The notes under the pieces were generated by a model. That model searched no databases and was not told the DNA's origin. It saw only the letters and a list, made by a program, of their open reading frames with translations. 64,000 nt of DNA from Clostridiales bacterium. GTDB lineage: Bacteria > Bacillota > Clostridia > Oscillospirales > Oscillospiraceae. Position 1 is the stretch's first letter, and every line of letters begins with the position of its first letter. Of the stretch, positions 25,863 to 34,268 are shown one piece after another. Position numbers and translations under genes: made by a program. The stretch is from assembly GCA_004551945.1 (NCBI GenBank), contig SFPN01000003.1, positions 1-64,000 of the forward strand. The letters are read 5' to 3'.

Positions 25863-26756
25863 TTACACGTTGATGCCCAGAGCACGCATCCGCTGGATCA
25901 TCACCTGGTAGTGGGCCTCTTCCATGGGCACCAGGGGCAGGCGCAGGAAGTTCTCGCAGAAGCCCATGGCGGCCATGGCGGCCTTCACAGGGATGGGGTT
26001 GCTCTCGCAGAACAGGGAGCGGACCAGGGGCATGAAGTCGCACTGGAGCTTGGCGGCCCCGGCAATGTCCCCAGCGAAGAACTTATCGGTGATGGCCACG
26101 GTCTGGGCGGGGATCACGTTGGACAGAACGGAGATGCAGCCCATGCCGCCCATGGACAGGATGGGGACGATCTGGTCGTCGTTGCCGGAGTAGATGTCCA
26201 GCTTGTCGCCCACCAGGGAGAAGGTCTCCACGATCTTGGAGATGTCGCTGTTGGCCTCCTTGATGGCGGCGATGTTGGGGTGCTCGGCCAGCTTCACATA
26301 GGTCTCGGGTGCGATGCCGATGCCGGTGCGGCTGGGCACGTTGTAGAGGATGACAGGCTTGGTGCTGGCGTCAGCGATGGTGTTGTACATGGCAACCAGG
26401 CCGTTCTGGGTGGTCTTGTTATAGTAAGGGGTCACCACCAGGACTGCGTCAGCGCCGTCGGCGCAGGCGCTCTTGGTGAGCTCCACAGCGTAATCGGTTT
26501 CGTTGCTGCCGGTGCCGCAGATCACAGGCACCCGGCCGTCGATCTTGCGGATGGCGTGGGCCATCACCTGGCGGTGCTCTGCGTCGGTGAGGGTGGAGCT
26601 TTCACCGGTGGTGCCGCAGATAACCAGTGCGTTGATGCCCTGGGCGATCTGCCAGTCGATGAGCTGGTCCAGGCGGTTATAATCCACACCGGCGGGGGTG
26701 GTGGGGGTGATGAGCGCGGTGGCAATGCCTCTGAAAATAGGATTCTGCTGCTTCAT
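25863..26756 (-). CDS. dapA: 4-hydroxy-tetrahydrodipicolinate synthase
   Basis: It condenses pyruvate with aspartate semialdehyde. The 297-residue protein contains CGTTGESSTLT near residue 43, YYNKTTQNGL near 106, LYNVPSRTG near 134 (catalytic Tyr) and IKEANSD near 161 (Schiff-base Lys). GGAGGAATTTATC precedes the ATG at 26756, which is preferred over one six codons upstream. First gene of dapA-dapB-lysA, behind a lysine riboswitch. Confidence 0.97.
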   Translation of the reverse strand: MKQQNPIFRGIATALITPTTPAGVDYNRLDQLIDWQIAQGINALVICGTTGESSTLTDAEHRQVMAHAIRKIDGRVPVICGTGSNETDYAVELTKSACADGADAVLVVTPYYNKTTQNGLVAMYNTIADASTKPVILYNVPSRTGIGIAPETYVKLAEHPNIAAIKEANSDISKIVETFSLVGDKLDIYSGNDDQIVPILSMGGMGCISVLSNVIPAQTVAITDKFFAGDIAGAAKLQCDFMPLVRSLFCESNPIPVKAAMAAMGFCENFLRLPLVPMEEAHYQVMIQRMRALGINV

Positions 26757-26810
26757 GATAAATTCCTCCTGCATAAATTGAGATGTTCCGCCTGGTTTGA
26801 TTTTGGCAAT

Positions 26811-26847
26811 AAAAAAACCAAGCGGCTATGCGGGATAGCTGCTTGAT
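26811..26847 (-). terminator. Riboswitch expression-platform terminator
   Basis: On the minus strand AAGCAGCTAT and ATAGCCGCTT form a stem followed by seven Ts, between the lysine aptamer and dapA. Confidence 0.85.
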
Positions 26848-26892
26848 AAAACGGAAAAGACAGGCGGTGGAGCCGCCGGAATGTTATATCAA

Positions 26893-27066
26893 GGATAGCT
26901 CTCCGCAAATTGTTCCATTTGCGACAGTCGGACAACTCTTAGTTTGTCCGCCCGGCTCGGCTCCCCTTGCAGTGAAAGCCGCCCTCGGCGCCCGCCCCTT
27001 TCCCCGGCCCTGCCCTGCACGGCATTGAGCTCGGTTACTCTTGACGAAGCGCTACCTCTATCTCTG
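26893..27066 (-). promoter_or_regulatory. Lysine riboswitch (L-box)
   Basis: Read on the minus strand, the conserved parts appear in order: AGATAGAGGTAGCG, TCAAGAGTAA, GGAAAGGGGCGGGCGCCGAG, TGTCCGACTGTCGC, and closing GGAGAGCTATC, which pairs with the first segment as P1. A terminator follows. Lysine binding should stop transcription of dapA-dapB-lysA. Confidence 0.92.
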
Positions 27067-27076
27067 GTTTGGCAAT

Positions 27077-27105
27077 ATGTTAGTGCATTTTTCGCTGTTT
27101 GTCAA
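27077..27105 (-). promoter_or_regulatory. Promoter of the lysine operon
   Basis: Minus strand TTGACA (27105-27100), 17-bp spacer, TAACAT (27082-27077), just upstream of the L-box. Confidence 0.8.
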
Positions 27106-27179
27106 GGGGGCTGCTGTGGTATTTCTCCATAAAATCCCCGGGGCAAGGCGGGAGAGGACAGGAGAATTCCCACAAAGGC

Positions 27180-27208
27180 GTGACAATGGGGCAGATCTGT
27201 GCTATACT
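27180..27208 (+). promoter_or_regulatory. Promoter of the 83-aa acidic protein
   Basis: GTGACA (27180-27185), 17-bp spacer, TATACT (27203-27208), about 30 bases before the start. Confidence 0.65.
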
Positions 27209-27238
27209 GCAAGGAAATGACCCAAGGAGGTGCAGCAC

Positions 27239-27490
27239 ATGGACAAGGACTGGGATAAGCTCGGCGGCCTGACCTCCATGGACGACCTGGACCTGGCTAT
27301 GCTGGGCTTCGGTTTGCCCGCGGAGGACGAGGAGCCCGAGGAAGAGAGCGAAGAGAAGCACTACTTTGACATGGACAGCATGGACTTTCAGCTGTGGATG
27401 GAGGAGGAAGTGGACAAGGAGGCCGCCCGCCGCAAGGCCCAAAAGAAGACGGAAAAGGCCCCGGCCAAGGAACCGAAAAAACCGGAATAA
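27239..27490 (+). CDS. Small acidic protein, 83 aa, unknown
   Basis: AAGGAGG lies eight bases before ATG 27239. The sequence has an acidic middle (EDEEPEEESEE) and a Lys/Pro-rich C-terminus (KKTEKAPAKEPKKPE), giving a strongly bipolar charge pattern and probable disorder. No family is recognised. It has its own promoter and a shared terminator, and is a single-gene transcript convergent with malic enzyme. Confidence 0.7.
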   Translation: MDKDWDKLGGLTSMDDLDLAMLGFGLPAEDEEPEEESEEKHYFDMDSMDFQLWMEEEVDKEAARRKAQKKTEKAPAKEPKKPE

Positions 27491-27495
27491 GAAAC

Positions 27496-27526
27496 AAAGG
27501 GAGCGCCTGCAAGGCGCTCCCTTTTT
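27496..27526. terminator. Shared terminator
   Basis: AAAGGGAGCGCC/GGCGCTCCCTTT with T-runs, between convergent genes. Confidence 0.85.
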
Positions 27527-27533
27527 CTTTCGT

Positions 27534-28706
27534 TCAGAATCTGGCGATCCCCGCCCGGCGGGCTTCTCCTGCCACCGCATCGGCCACCGCCTGGGCGGCG
27601 TCCCGGTTCAGGGGGGAGGGGAGGATGTACTCCGCGGAGAGCTGTTCCGGGGGCACCATGTCCGCCAGGGCTTTGGCTGCGGCGTGCTTCATGCCCTCGG
27701 TGATCTGCACGGCCCCGCAGGACAGCGCGCCCTTGAACAGGCCGGGGAAGACCAGCACGTTGTTGATCTGGTTGGGGAAGTCCGAGCGGCCGGTACCAAC
27801 CACAGCGGCCCCGTGGGCCTTGGCCACATCGGGCATGATCTCCGGCACCGGGTTTGCCATGGCCAGAATGATGGGGTCCCTGGCCATGGTCTCCACCATC
27901 TCCCCGGTGACCAGACCGGGCCGGGAGACACCGATGAACACGTCAGCGCCCACCAGAGCGTCGGCCAGGGAACCCCTGCGTCCCTCCCGGTTGGTCCGGG
28001 CGGCCAGCTCGGCGTGATGGGGGGACAGGCTGGGGTCGCCCTCCCAGAGGATACCGTCCTTGTCGCAGAGGGTCATGTTGGCAAAGCCCAGGTCCAGCAG
28101 CAGCCGGGCAGCGGCGCTGCCGGCGGCCCCGATGCCGTTGATAACCACCCGCACCGCTTCCTTCTTCTTGCCCACCACCTTCAGGGCGTTGGTGAGGGCG
28201 GCGGTGATGACCACGGCGGTGCCGTGCTGGTCGTCATGGAACACGGGGATGTCGCAGACTTCCTTCAGGCGGCGCTCCACCTCGAAGCACCGGGGGGCGG
28301 AGATGTCCTCCAGGTTGATGCCACCGAAGCTTTTGGAGATGAGGGCGATGGTTTTCACCATCTCGTCCACGTCCTGGGTGTCCACGCACAGGGGGAAGGC
28401 GTCCACCCCGGCAAACTCCTTGAAGAGGACGCACTTGCCCTCCATGACGGGCATGCCCGCCGCAGGGCCGATGTTCCCCAGGCCCAGAACGGCGGAGCCG
28501 TCGGTGATGACGGCCACCATGTTCTGGCGGCGGGTGAGGGCGAAGGATTTGGACGGGTCCTTCTGAATTTCCAGGCAGGGGGCGGCCACCCCGGGGGTAT
28601 AGGCCAGGGACAGGTCCTTCTGGGTTTTCACGGGATAGCGGGAGACCACCTCCAGCTTGCCCTTCAGTTCGTAATGTAAGGCCAAAGATTCGGCGCTGAT
28701 ATCCAT
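27534..28706 (-). CDS. NAD(P)-dependent malic enzyme, 390 aa
   Basis: Oxidative decarboxylation of malate to pyruvate. Seen: SLAYTPGVAAPCLEI near residue 33 (catalytic Tyr), the metal/malate-binding FHDDQHGTAVV near 155, the Rossmann INGIGAAGSAAARLL near 187, and MANPVPEIMPD near 285. The size is that of the short prokaryotic form without the phosphotransacetylase-like tail. It lies 26 bases after fumC on the same strand, so fumarate to malate to pyruvate forms a two-step unit. Confidence 0.95.
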   Translation of the reverse strand: MDISAESLALHYELKGKLEVVSRYPVKTQKDLSLAYTPGVAAPCLEIQKDPSKSFALTRRQNMVAVITDGSAVLGLGNIGPAAGMPVMEGKCVLFKEFAGVDAFPLCVDTQDVDEMVKTIALISKSFGGINLEDISAPRCFEVERRLKEVCDIPVFHDDQHGTAVVITAALTNALKVVGKKKEAVRVVINGIGAAGSAAARLLLDLGFANMTLCDKDGILWEGDPSLSPHHAELAARTNREGRRGSLADALVGADVFIGVSRPGLVTGEMVETMARDPIILAMANPVPEIMPDVAKAHGAAVVGTGRSDFPNQINNVLVFPGLFKGALSCGAVQITEGMKHAAAKALADMVPPEQLSAEYILPSPLNRDAAQAVADAVAGEARRAGIARF

Positions 28707-28732
28707 GGTTGTGTTTCCTCCTCTAGGGTAAA

Positions 28733-30097
28733 TTACACCATCTTCTCGGGATGGAATGCCTCGTCAAAGGCCTCGGGGGTGAAAAGACCCAGGGCCACGG
28801 CGGCTTCTTTCAGGGAGATGTCCTCCTTGTGGGCCTTCTTGGCGATTTTGGCCCCGTTTTCATACCCCACCAGGGGGGTGAGGGCGGTGACGGTCATAAG
28901 GGACCGGTGCAGGTTCTCTGCCATCTTTTCTCGGTTGGGGGTGAGCCCCTCCAGGCACCGGCGGGTGAAAGAGTCCATCCCGTCGGCCAGCAGGCGGACG
29001 GACTGGAGGTAGTTCAGGGCCAGCACGGGCATGTACACGTTCAGCTCAAAGTTCCCCTGGGAGGCGGCCAGACCCATCACCGTGTCGTTGCCCATGACCT
29101 GGACAGCTACCATGGTGAGGGCCTCGCACTGGGTGGGGTTCACCTTGCCGGGCATGATGGAGGAGCCGGGCTCGTTTTCCGGGATGAAGATCTCCCCCAG
29201 GCCGCACCGGGGGCCGGAGGCCAGCCAGCGCACGTCGTTGGCGATTTTCATCAGGTTGGCGGCCAGGGCCTTCAGGGCCCCGTGGGAGAAGGCCAGAGCG
29301 TCCTTGGCGGTGAGGGCGTGGAACTTGTTATCCGCCGTGCGGAAGGGAAGGTCCGTGAGGTTGGCAGCCTCTTCCGCCGCGGCCTCGGCAAAGCCTGCCG
29401 GGGCGTTCAGGCCTGTGCCCACGGCGGTTCCCCCCAGGGCCAGCTCATACAGGCCGTCCAGGGAGGAGACGATCATGGTCCGGGCGTGGTCCAGCATGCT
29501 CCGCCAGCCGCTGATCTCCTGGCCGAAGGTGATGGGCACTGCGTCCTGCAGGTGGGTGCGGCCGGTTTTCACCACGTCCCGGTTCTCCTCCTCCAGGCGG
29601 GCAAGGCAGGCTGTCATGGCGTCCAGGGCGGGCAGCAGCCGCTGATGGACGGCGGTAACCGCGGAGATGTGCAGGGCGGTGGGGAAGGTGTCGTTGGAGC
29701 TCTGGGACATGTTCACGTGGTCGTTGGGGTGGAGCAGCTTCTCCCCGGCCAGGGAATTGCCGTAGTTGGCGATAACCTCGTTCAGGTTCATGTTGGTCTG
29801 GGTGCCGCTGCCCGTCTGCCACACAGACAGGGGGAAGTGACCGGCCAGCTTGCCCTCCAGAATGTCCTGGCAGGCGGTCTGGATGAGGGTGCTGCGCTTC
29901 TCGTCCAGCTTGCCCAGGCGGGCGTTGGCGGCGGCGCAGGCTCTTTTTAGAACGGCAAAGGCCCGGATCAGGTCGTCGGGCATCTTCTCCTCCCCGATGG
30001 GGAAGTTTTCATAGCTGCGCTGGGTCTGCGCGCCCCAGAGACGGTCCGCCGGGACGGCCACCTCGCCCATGGTGTCGTGTTCAATCCTGTAGTCCAA
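28733..30097 (-). CDS. fumC: Class II fumarate hydratase
   Basis: Reversible hydration of fumarate to malate. The 454-residue protein carries the superfamily signature GSSIMPGKVNPTQCEA near 315 and SSNDTFPTALHIS near 130, plus TGRTHLQDAVPITFGQE near 178. It is full length. It lies 31 bases after the sirtuin-like gene and 26 bases before malic enzyme, consistent with one transcript. Confidence 0.96.
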   Translation of the reverse strand: MDYRIEHDTMGEVAVPADRLWGAQTQRSYENFPIGEEKMPDDLIRAFAVLKRACAAANARLGKLDEKRSTLIQTACQDILEGKLAGHFPLSVWQTGSGTQTNMNLNEVIANYGNSLAGEKLLHPNDHVNMSQSSNDTFPTALHISAVTAVHQRLLPALDAMTACLARLEEENRDVVKTGRTHLQDAVPITFGQEISGWRSMLDHARTMIVSSLDGLYELALGGTAVGTGLNAPAGFAEAAAEEAANLTDLPFRTADNKFHALTAKDALAFSHGALKALAANLMKIANDVRWLASGPRCGLGEIFIPENEPGSSIMPGKVNPTQCEALTMVAVQVMGNDTVMGLAASQGNFELNVYMPVLALNYLQSVRLLADGMDSFTRRCLEGLTPNREKMAENLHRSLMTVTALTPLVGYENGAKIAKKAHKEDISLKEAAVALGLFTPEAFDEAFHPEKMV

Positions 30098-30128
30098 AAG
30101 ACATGCCTCCTATGCTTGTGTCAAAGTG

Positions 30129-30881
30129 TCACAGGTCCAGCTGGAGCTGAGAGAAGATCTCGCTGTAGGACCCGCTGTTGCGGATGGTGAGCCCCGCCCG
30201 GGAGTCAAAGACCAGGGGGGCGGTGTTCATCAGGACCAGCTTGTGGCCCTGATAGGCTTTCATCAGGTTGGGCACCGGGAACTCTCCCAGGGCCGAGCCG
30301 TCGATGATGAGGGTGTCGCAGGCCTTTACATAGTCCATGGCCCGGCCGATGAGCTCCAGGTCATAGGGCTCCTCCTTCAGCACAATGTCCGGGCGGACGT
30401 AGTCGCCGCACATGTCCACGTTGCAGTAGGGGATGGGAGTGGGGCTGTCGGCAATGTAGAAAAAGTCCAGATATTTCTCGCACTTGGCGCACCAGCTGCG
30501 CATCACCGAGCCGTGCATTTCCAGCACTTCCCTGCTTCCGGCCTCCTGGTGGATGCCGTCGATGTTCACCGTGAGGATGGCCTTCAGCTTTCCCGCCTCC
30601 TCCAGGCGTGCCAGAAACTCATGGGCCGGGCTGGGTTTGGCCTCCAGCACGGGCGCCAGGATCTTGGCCCGGTAGTACCGGTAGAAGAACATGGGGTAGC
30701 GCTGGAGGAAGGTCAGGCAGAGCATTTGATCAGGGGTGTATTTGAAGGTTTTTAAAAAGTCCTCGTCCATCTCCCGGTAGTCGGGAAAGCCCGCCTCCTT
30801 GGAGAAGTCTTTGCCGGAGACAAAGACGATATTGTCACTTTCGTTGATCCATTTTTGCAGGACATGGAGTTCGACATCCAT
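30129..30881 (-). CDS. Degenerate sirtuin-like protein, 250 aa
   Basis: It has the sirtuin fold layout, including zinc cysteines (CAKCEKY and CNVDMC) and the catalytic-type His in EMHGS. Several NAD-pocket motifs differ from the neighbour at 30925-31659: GGAGVSTESGIPDFR is SGKDFSKEAGFPDYR, TQNID is TVNID (Gln lost), and GGTSLVVYP is DGSALGEFP. AAAGGAG precedes ATG 30881. It probably arose by duplication of the adjacent sirtuin gene. Activity may be lost, weakened or changed in substrate; the sequence alone cannot decide. Confidence 0.75.
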   Translation of the reverse strand: MDVELHVLQKWINESDNIVFVSGKDFSKEAGFPDYREMDEDFLKTFKYTPDQMLCLTFLQRYPMFFYRYYRAKILAPVLEAKPSPAHEFLARLEEAGKLKAILTVNIDGIHQEAGSREVLEMHGSVMRSWCAKCEKYLDFFYIADSPTPIPYCNVDMCGDYVRPDIVLKEEPYDLELIGRAMDYVKACDTLIIDGSALGEFPVPNLMKAYQGHKLVLMNTAPLVFDSRAGLTIRNSGSYSEIFSQLQLDL

Positions 30882-30924
30882 GAAATCTCTCCTTTCGTCC
30901 GGCCGGCGCGCCGGAGCCTGGGGG

Positions 30925-31659
30925 TCAGCGCACCTGGATTTGGGAGAAGACCTCTCCGATGGGAGCGTTGATGGTGAGATTGGCCATGCGGTCGGCGCTG
31001 GTCTGGGACTTGTTGATGAGCACCAGGCGCTTGCCCCGGTAGTAGTTGATGAGCCCTGCGGCGGGGTAGACCACCAGGGAGGTGCCCCCGATGATGAGCA
31101 TATCTGCCTGGCGGATGGCGGAGACGGCCCCGGCAATCACATCCTCGTCCAGAGCCTCCTCATAGAGAACCACGTCCGGGCGGATAATCCCCCGGCAGTC
31201 CCCGTTGTCGCAGTAGGGCAGGCCCTTGGAGTTTGCAATGACAGAGGTGGGGAATTTTCTTCCGCACCGGGGGCAGTAGTTGCGCAGAGTGGAGCCGTGC
31301 AGCTCAAAGACGGCCTTGCTGCCAGCGGCCTGGTGGAGCCCGTCGATGTTCTGGGTGACCACGGCCTTGAGCTTTCCGGCCCGCTCCAGCTCCGCCAGCT
31401 TTAAGTGGGCGGGGTTGGGCTTGGCCCCCTCAATGAGGATTTTGTCCCGGTAGAACTTGTAGAACTCCCCGGGATTGTTCACGAAAAAGCTGTGGCTGAG
31501 GATAGTTTCCGGGGGATAGTCGTACTTTTGGCTGTACAGACCGTCCACACTGCGGAAGTCGGGGATGCCGCTTTCCGTGGAGACCCCGGCCCCGCCGAAG
31601 AAGACGATGCTGCTGCTCTCGTCGATCCAGTTCTGTAATGTGGTGATCGCTTGATCCAT
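30925..31659 (-). CDS. NAD-dependent sirtuin-type protein deacylase, 244 aa
   Basis: All canonical motifs are present: GGAGVSTESGIPDFR at residues 22-36, TQNIDGLH near 107, the catalytic His in ELHGS near 126, the zinc CPRC...CDNGDC, and GGTSLVVYPAAGL near 196. It removes acyl groups from lysines using NAD+. It precedes the degenerate paralogue by 43 bases and may share a transcript with dacF upstream and fumC downstream. The family also includes the CobB group, but an exact subgroup is not claimed. Confidence 0.93.
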   Translation of the reverse strand: MDQAITTLQNWIDESSSIVFFGGAGVSTESGIPDFRSVDGLYSQKYDYPPETILSHSFFVNNPGEFYKFYRDKILIEGAKPNPAHLKLAELERAGKLKAVVTQNIDGLHQAAGSKAVFELHGSTLRNYCPRCGRKFPTSVIANSKGLPYCDNGDCRGIIRPDVVLYEEALDEDVIAGAVSAIRQADMLIIGGTSLVVYPAAGLINYYRGKRLVLINKSQTSADRMANLTINAPIGEVFSQIQVR

Positions 31660-31710
31660 GGTAGTTCCTCCTTCTTTGATGGTCGTTTGACTGCAATGGG
31701 GAAGGGCAGG

Positions 31711-33714
31711 TTACCGCCGGTTGTTGGGCCGGTGGTCCCGTCCCTTAGAGGATGGGGCAGAGTTTCGGTAATCCTCCCGATAGGCCTGTTCCCGCCGACG
31801 GCGCTCCTGCTCCTGCCGGCGGCGTTCCTGCTCCCAGAGCTGGTGCTGCTGTTCCTGCCAGCGGCGCTCCTGCTCCCGGCGCTGGCGCTCCTGCTCCTGT
31901 CGGCGGTACTCGGCTTCCCGGCGCTGACGCTCCTGCTGGCGGCGGTATTCCTGTTCCTGGCGGCGGTACTCGGCTTCCCGCCGGCGGCGTTCCTGCTCTT
32001 GGCGTCGGCGCTCCTGCTCCTGCCGCTGGCGTTCCTGCTCCTGTCGGCGTCGCTCCTGCTCCCGCTGCTGGCGCTCTTGCTCCCGGCGGCGCGCCTGTTC
32101 CTGCCGCTGGCGTTCTTTCTCCTGCCGGCGAAGCTCGTGTTCCTGCTCCCGCCGGCGGGCTTCCTCTTCCCGCTGCCGCTGGTGCTCCTGGCGGCGCTGT
32201 TCCTGTTCCTGCCGCCGCAGCTCCTGCTCGTGCCGGCGGCGTTCCTGTTCCTCCTGGCGCTGGAGATCCTTTTCCTGGCGTCGGCGCTCCTGCTCTTGCA
32301 TTTTCTGGGCGTAGGCGGCCTCCTCCCGCTGCTGGCGGGCGATGGCCTCCTGTTTCTTTTCCTCCTGGCGCTGCAGGCGGGCTTCCTTCCGGGTCTGGGC
32401 CTGCTGGTCGCGAAGGCGGCGGACCACCCCCACGGCAAAGAAGATCAGGGCCAGGGCCAGTACCAGCCGGACGAAGAAATTGCCCAGCACAGCGTTGACG
32501 CTGTCAATGAAGGCCAGGAAGGGGGACAGGGCAATGTCGCTGACCGCCACCATGTCCACGGTGGCGTACTGCTCCCCGCCGTAGATCACAGCCACGGAAC
32601 CCAGCACATCTCCTTTGGAGATGGGGGCCTTGGCAGTGGCGCTGGTTAAGGTTAACCGCAGGTCCAGCTTCTCCTCGTCATACGCCCCGGGGATCAGGGT
32701 GGTGACCGACTGAGCGGGCTTCAGGACCACATGGCTGGCCTGGGAGGAGTACTTCACCGGGACCTCCTCCAGGTAGGTGTCCGCGTTCAGCAGGGTGGCG
32801 GAGGAGAAATTGTCAAAGCCCCAGTCCAGCAGGCGGCGGCTCTCGGTAAACTGGAGCCGCTGAACCTTTCCGTTGGCATCCGTGGGGTTCTGGCAGCCCA
32901 GAACCACGGAGACCAAGGTATGCCCCTTCTTCTTGGCGGCAGTTACCAGGCAGTAGCCTGCTTCAGGGGTGCTGCCGGTTTTGATGCCGATGGTGCCGGA
33001 GTACTCATAGCCGTAATACTTGTACCGGGCCAGCAGGCCGTTGGTGTTGTAGAGCACCCGGGCCTCGGACTTGTTGGTGGCGGGGACGGTATACTGGCCT
33101 GTGGAGACGATCTCCCGGAAGGAGGGGTGAGACATGGCCTCCTTGGACATTTTGTAGATGTCCTTGGCGGTGGTGTAGTGATCCGGGTTGTGCAGGCCGT
33201 GGGGGTTGGCAAAGTGGGTGTTCTCCATCCCCAGCTCTGCGGCCCGCTGGTTCATCTGCTCCACGAAGGTGGGAACATCCCCGGCAACGGTAATGGCCAG
33301 GGTGTTGGCAGCCTCGTTGGCGGAGGGAAGAAGCAGGCAGTAGAGCAGATTCTTCACGGTGATTTCTTCCCCTGCCACCAGGTTGGCGGTGGAGGAGTCC
33401 TCAGTAATATCCGTGAGAGCCTCCGCCGGGACGGTGACCACGGTGTCCAGGCTCAGCTCCCCCCGGCCCACGGCCTCCAGGGTGAGCAGGGCGGTCATGA
33501 TTTTGGTGATGCTGGCGGGGTAGCGGGTTTCGTCGGCGCTCTGCTCCAGCAGAACCTGATCGGTGTCCAGATCCACCAGCAGGGCGGCGGTGGCATTCAC
33601 CGTAATGGGTTCAATCCCTTCGTACTCCACTGCCCCGGCCAGAGGGGCGAGCAGGCCGGTCAGCAGGCACAAGGTCAGGCAGAAAGAAATGGCGCGAATC
33701 AGCGTTTTTTTCAT
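31711..33714 (-). CDS. D-Ala-D-Ala carboxypeptidase (S11) with long charged C-terminal tail, 667 aa
   Basis: It trims the terminal D-Ala from peptidoglycan stems. Signal peptide at residues 1-27, penicillin-binding domain with SITK near 68 (nucleophile Ser), SAN near 130 and KTGST near 247, then the PBP5-type C-terminal domain. A membrane helix at about 414-434 (LVLALALIFFAVGVV) is followed by about 230 residues almost entirely of Arg, Gln and Glu, strongly coiled-coil in character. DacF-like proteins usually end after the anchor. Because the catalytic domain is exported, the tail should be cytoplasmic. ATG 33714 is chosen to open the signal peptide; its ribosome site is weak. Confidence 0.88.
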   Translation of the reverse strand: MKKTLIRAISFCLTLCLLTGLLAPLAGAVEYEGIEPITVNATAALLVDLDTDQVLLEQSADETRYPASITKIMTALLTLEAVGRGELSLDTVVTVPAEALTDITEDSSTANLVAGEEITVKNLLYCLLLPSANEAANTLAITVAGDVPTFVEQMNQRAAELGMENTHFANPHGLHNPDHYTTAKDIYKMSKEAMSHPSFREIVSTGQYTVPATNKSEARVLYNTNGLLARYKYYGYEYSGTIGIKTGSTPEAGYCLVTAAKKKGHTLVSVVLGCQNPTDANGKVQRLQFTESRRLLDWGFDNFSSATLLNADTYLEEVPVKYSSQASHVVLKPAQSVTTLIPGAYDEEKLDLRLTLTSATAKAPISKGDVLGSVAVIYGGEQYATVDMVAVSDIALSPFLAFIDSVNAVLGNFFVRLVLALALIFFAVGVVRRLRDQQAQTRKEARLQRQEEKKQEAIARQQREEAAYAQKMQEQERRRQEKDLQRQEEQERRRHEQELRRQEQEQRRQEHQRQREEEARRREQEHELRRQEKERQRQEQARRREQERQQREQERRRQEQERQRQEQERRRQEQERRRREAEYRRQEQEYRRQQERQRREAEYRRQEQERQRREQERRWQEQQHQLWEQERRRQEQERRRREQAYREDYRNSAPSSKGRDHRPNNRR

Positions 33715-33842
33715 AGGAAACATCCACATCCCGTGCTATAATATATCAGGAAACCGCCGGAAAATCAGGGCGGTAAAGCGCAATACCTTAGAACTAAAAT
33801 TATACCAAAGCTCGACACAAGACGCAATGGGGGAGGCGGACA

Positions 33843-34268
33843 ATGGCGGGAAAATTTCTCAAAATTTCGAAGCTGGAAGGCATTGTGCTCCTGCTGACCC
33901 TCCTCTTTGTGGGGGGAACCCTGCTGTGGTTTGCCTTCTCCCAACCCGGAGAAGGGGTAACCGTTGTGACCGAGCGGCAGGACCCGGAGCCCCAGGTTCT
34001 GACGGAAACGCCGGACACGCCGGAGGCGCCCGGGCTGCTGGAGGGGGAGGTTCTGAACCTGAACACGGCCTCCCAGACGGAGCTGACCCGCCTGCCCGGC
34101 ATTGGGGAGACGAAAGCGGCGGCCATTGTCGCCTGGCGGCAGGAACACGGGTCCTTTCAGACAGTGGAAGATCTCATGGCTGTGGACGGCATCGGGGAAA
34201 AGACCCTGGAAAATCTGCGGCCCTATGTGACCGTCGGGGAACCGGCGGCAGAGGAAGGAGGAACCTGA
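33843..34268 (+). CDS. ComEA-like helix-hairpin-helix protein, 141 aa
   Basis: An N-terminal membrane anchor (about residues 12-32), a Pro/Glu-rich linker, then two HhH motifs (LNLNTASQTELTRLPGIGETKA and the following VDGIGEKTLENL) as in the DNA-binding ComEA of competence systems. GGGGGAGGCGG precedes the ATG. No comEC or other competence gene is in the window, so DNA uptake cannot be assumed. It runs directly into the response-regulator gene. Confidence 0.85.
   Translation: MAGKFLKISKLEGIVLLLTLLFVGGTLLWFAFSQPGEGVTVVTERQDPEPQVLTETPDTPEAPGLLEGEVLNLNTASQTELTRLPGIGETKAAAIVAWRQEHGSFQTVEDLMAVDGIGEKTLENLRPYVTVGEPAAEEGGT

Noticed and set aside
31770..32400. Short tandem-like repeats that could suggest a repeat array or CRISPR
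   Set aside because: They are the codons of the Arg/Gln/Glu coiled-coil tail in frame; there are no uniform repeats with unique spacers. No CRISPR array or cas gene was seen anywhere in the window.
33843..34268. The HhH protein as evidence of a competence (DNA uptake) system
   Set aside because: No comEC, comFA or pilus genes are nearby; ComEA-like proteins occur widely without them.
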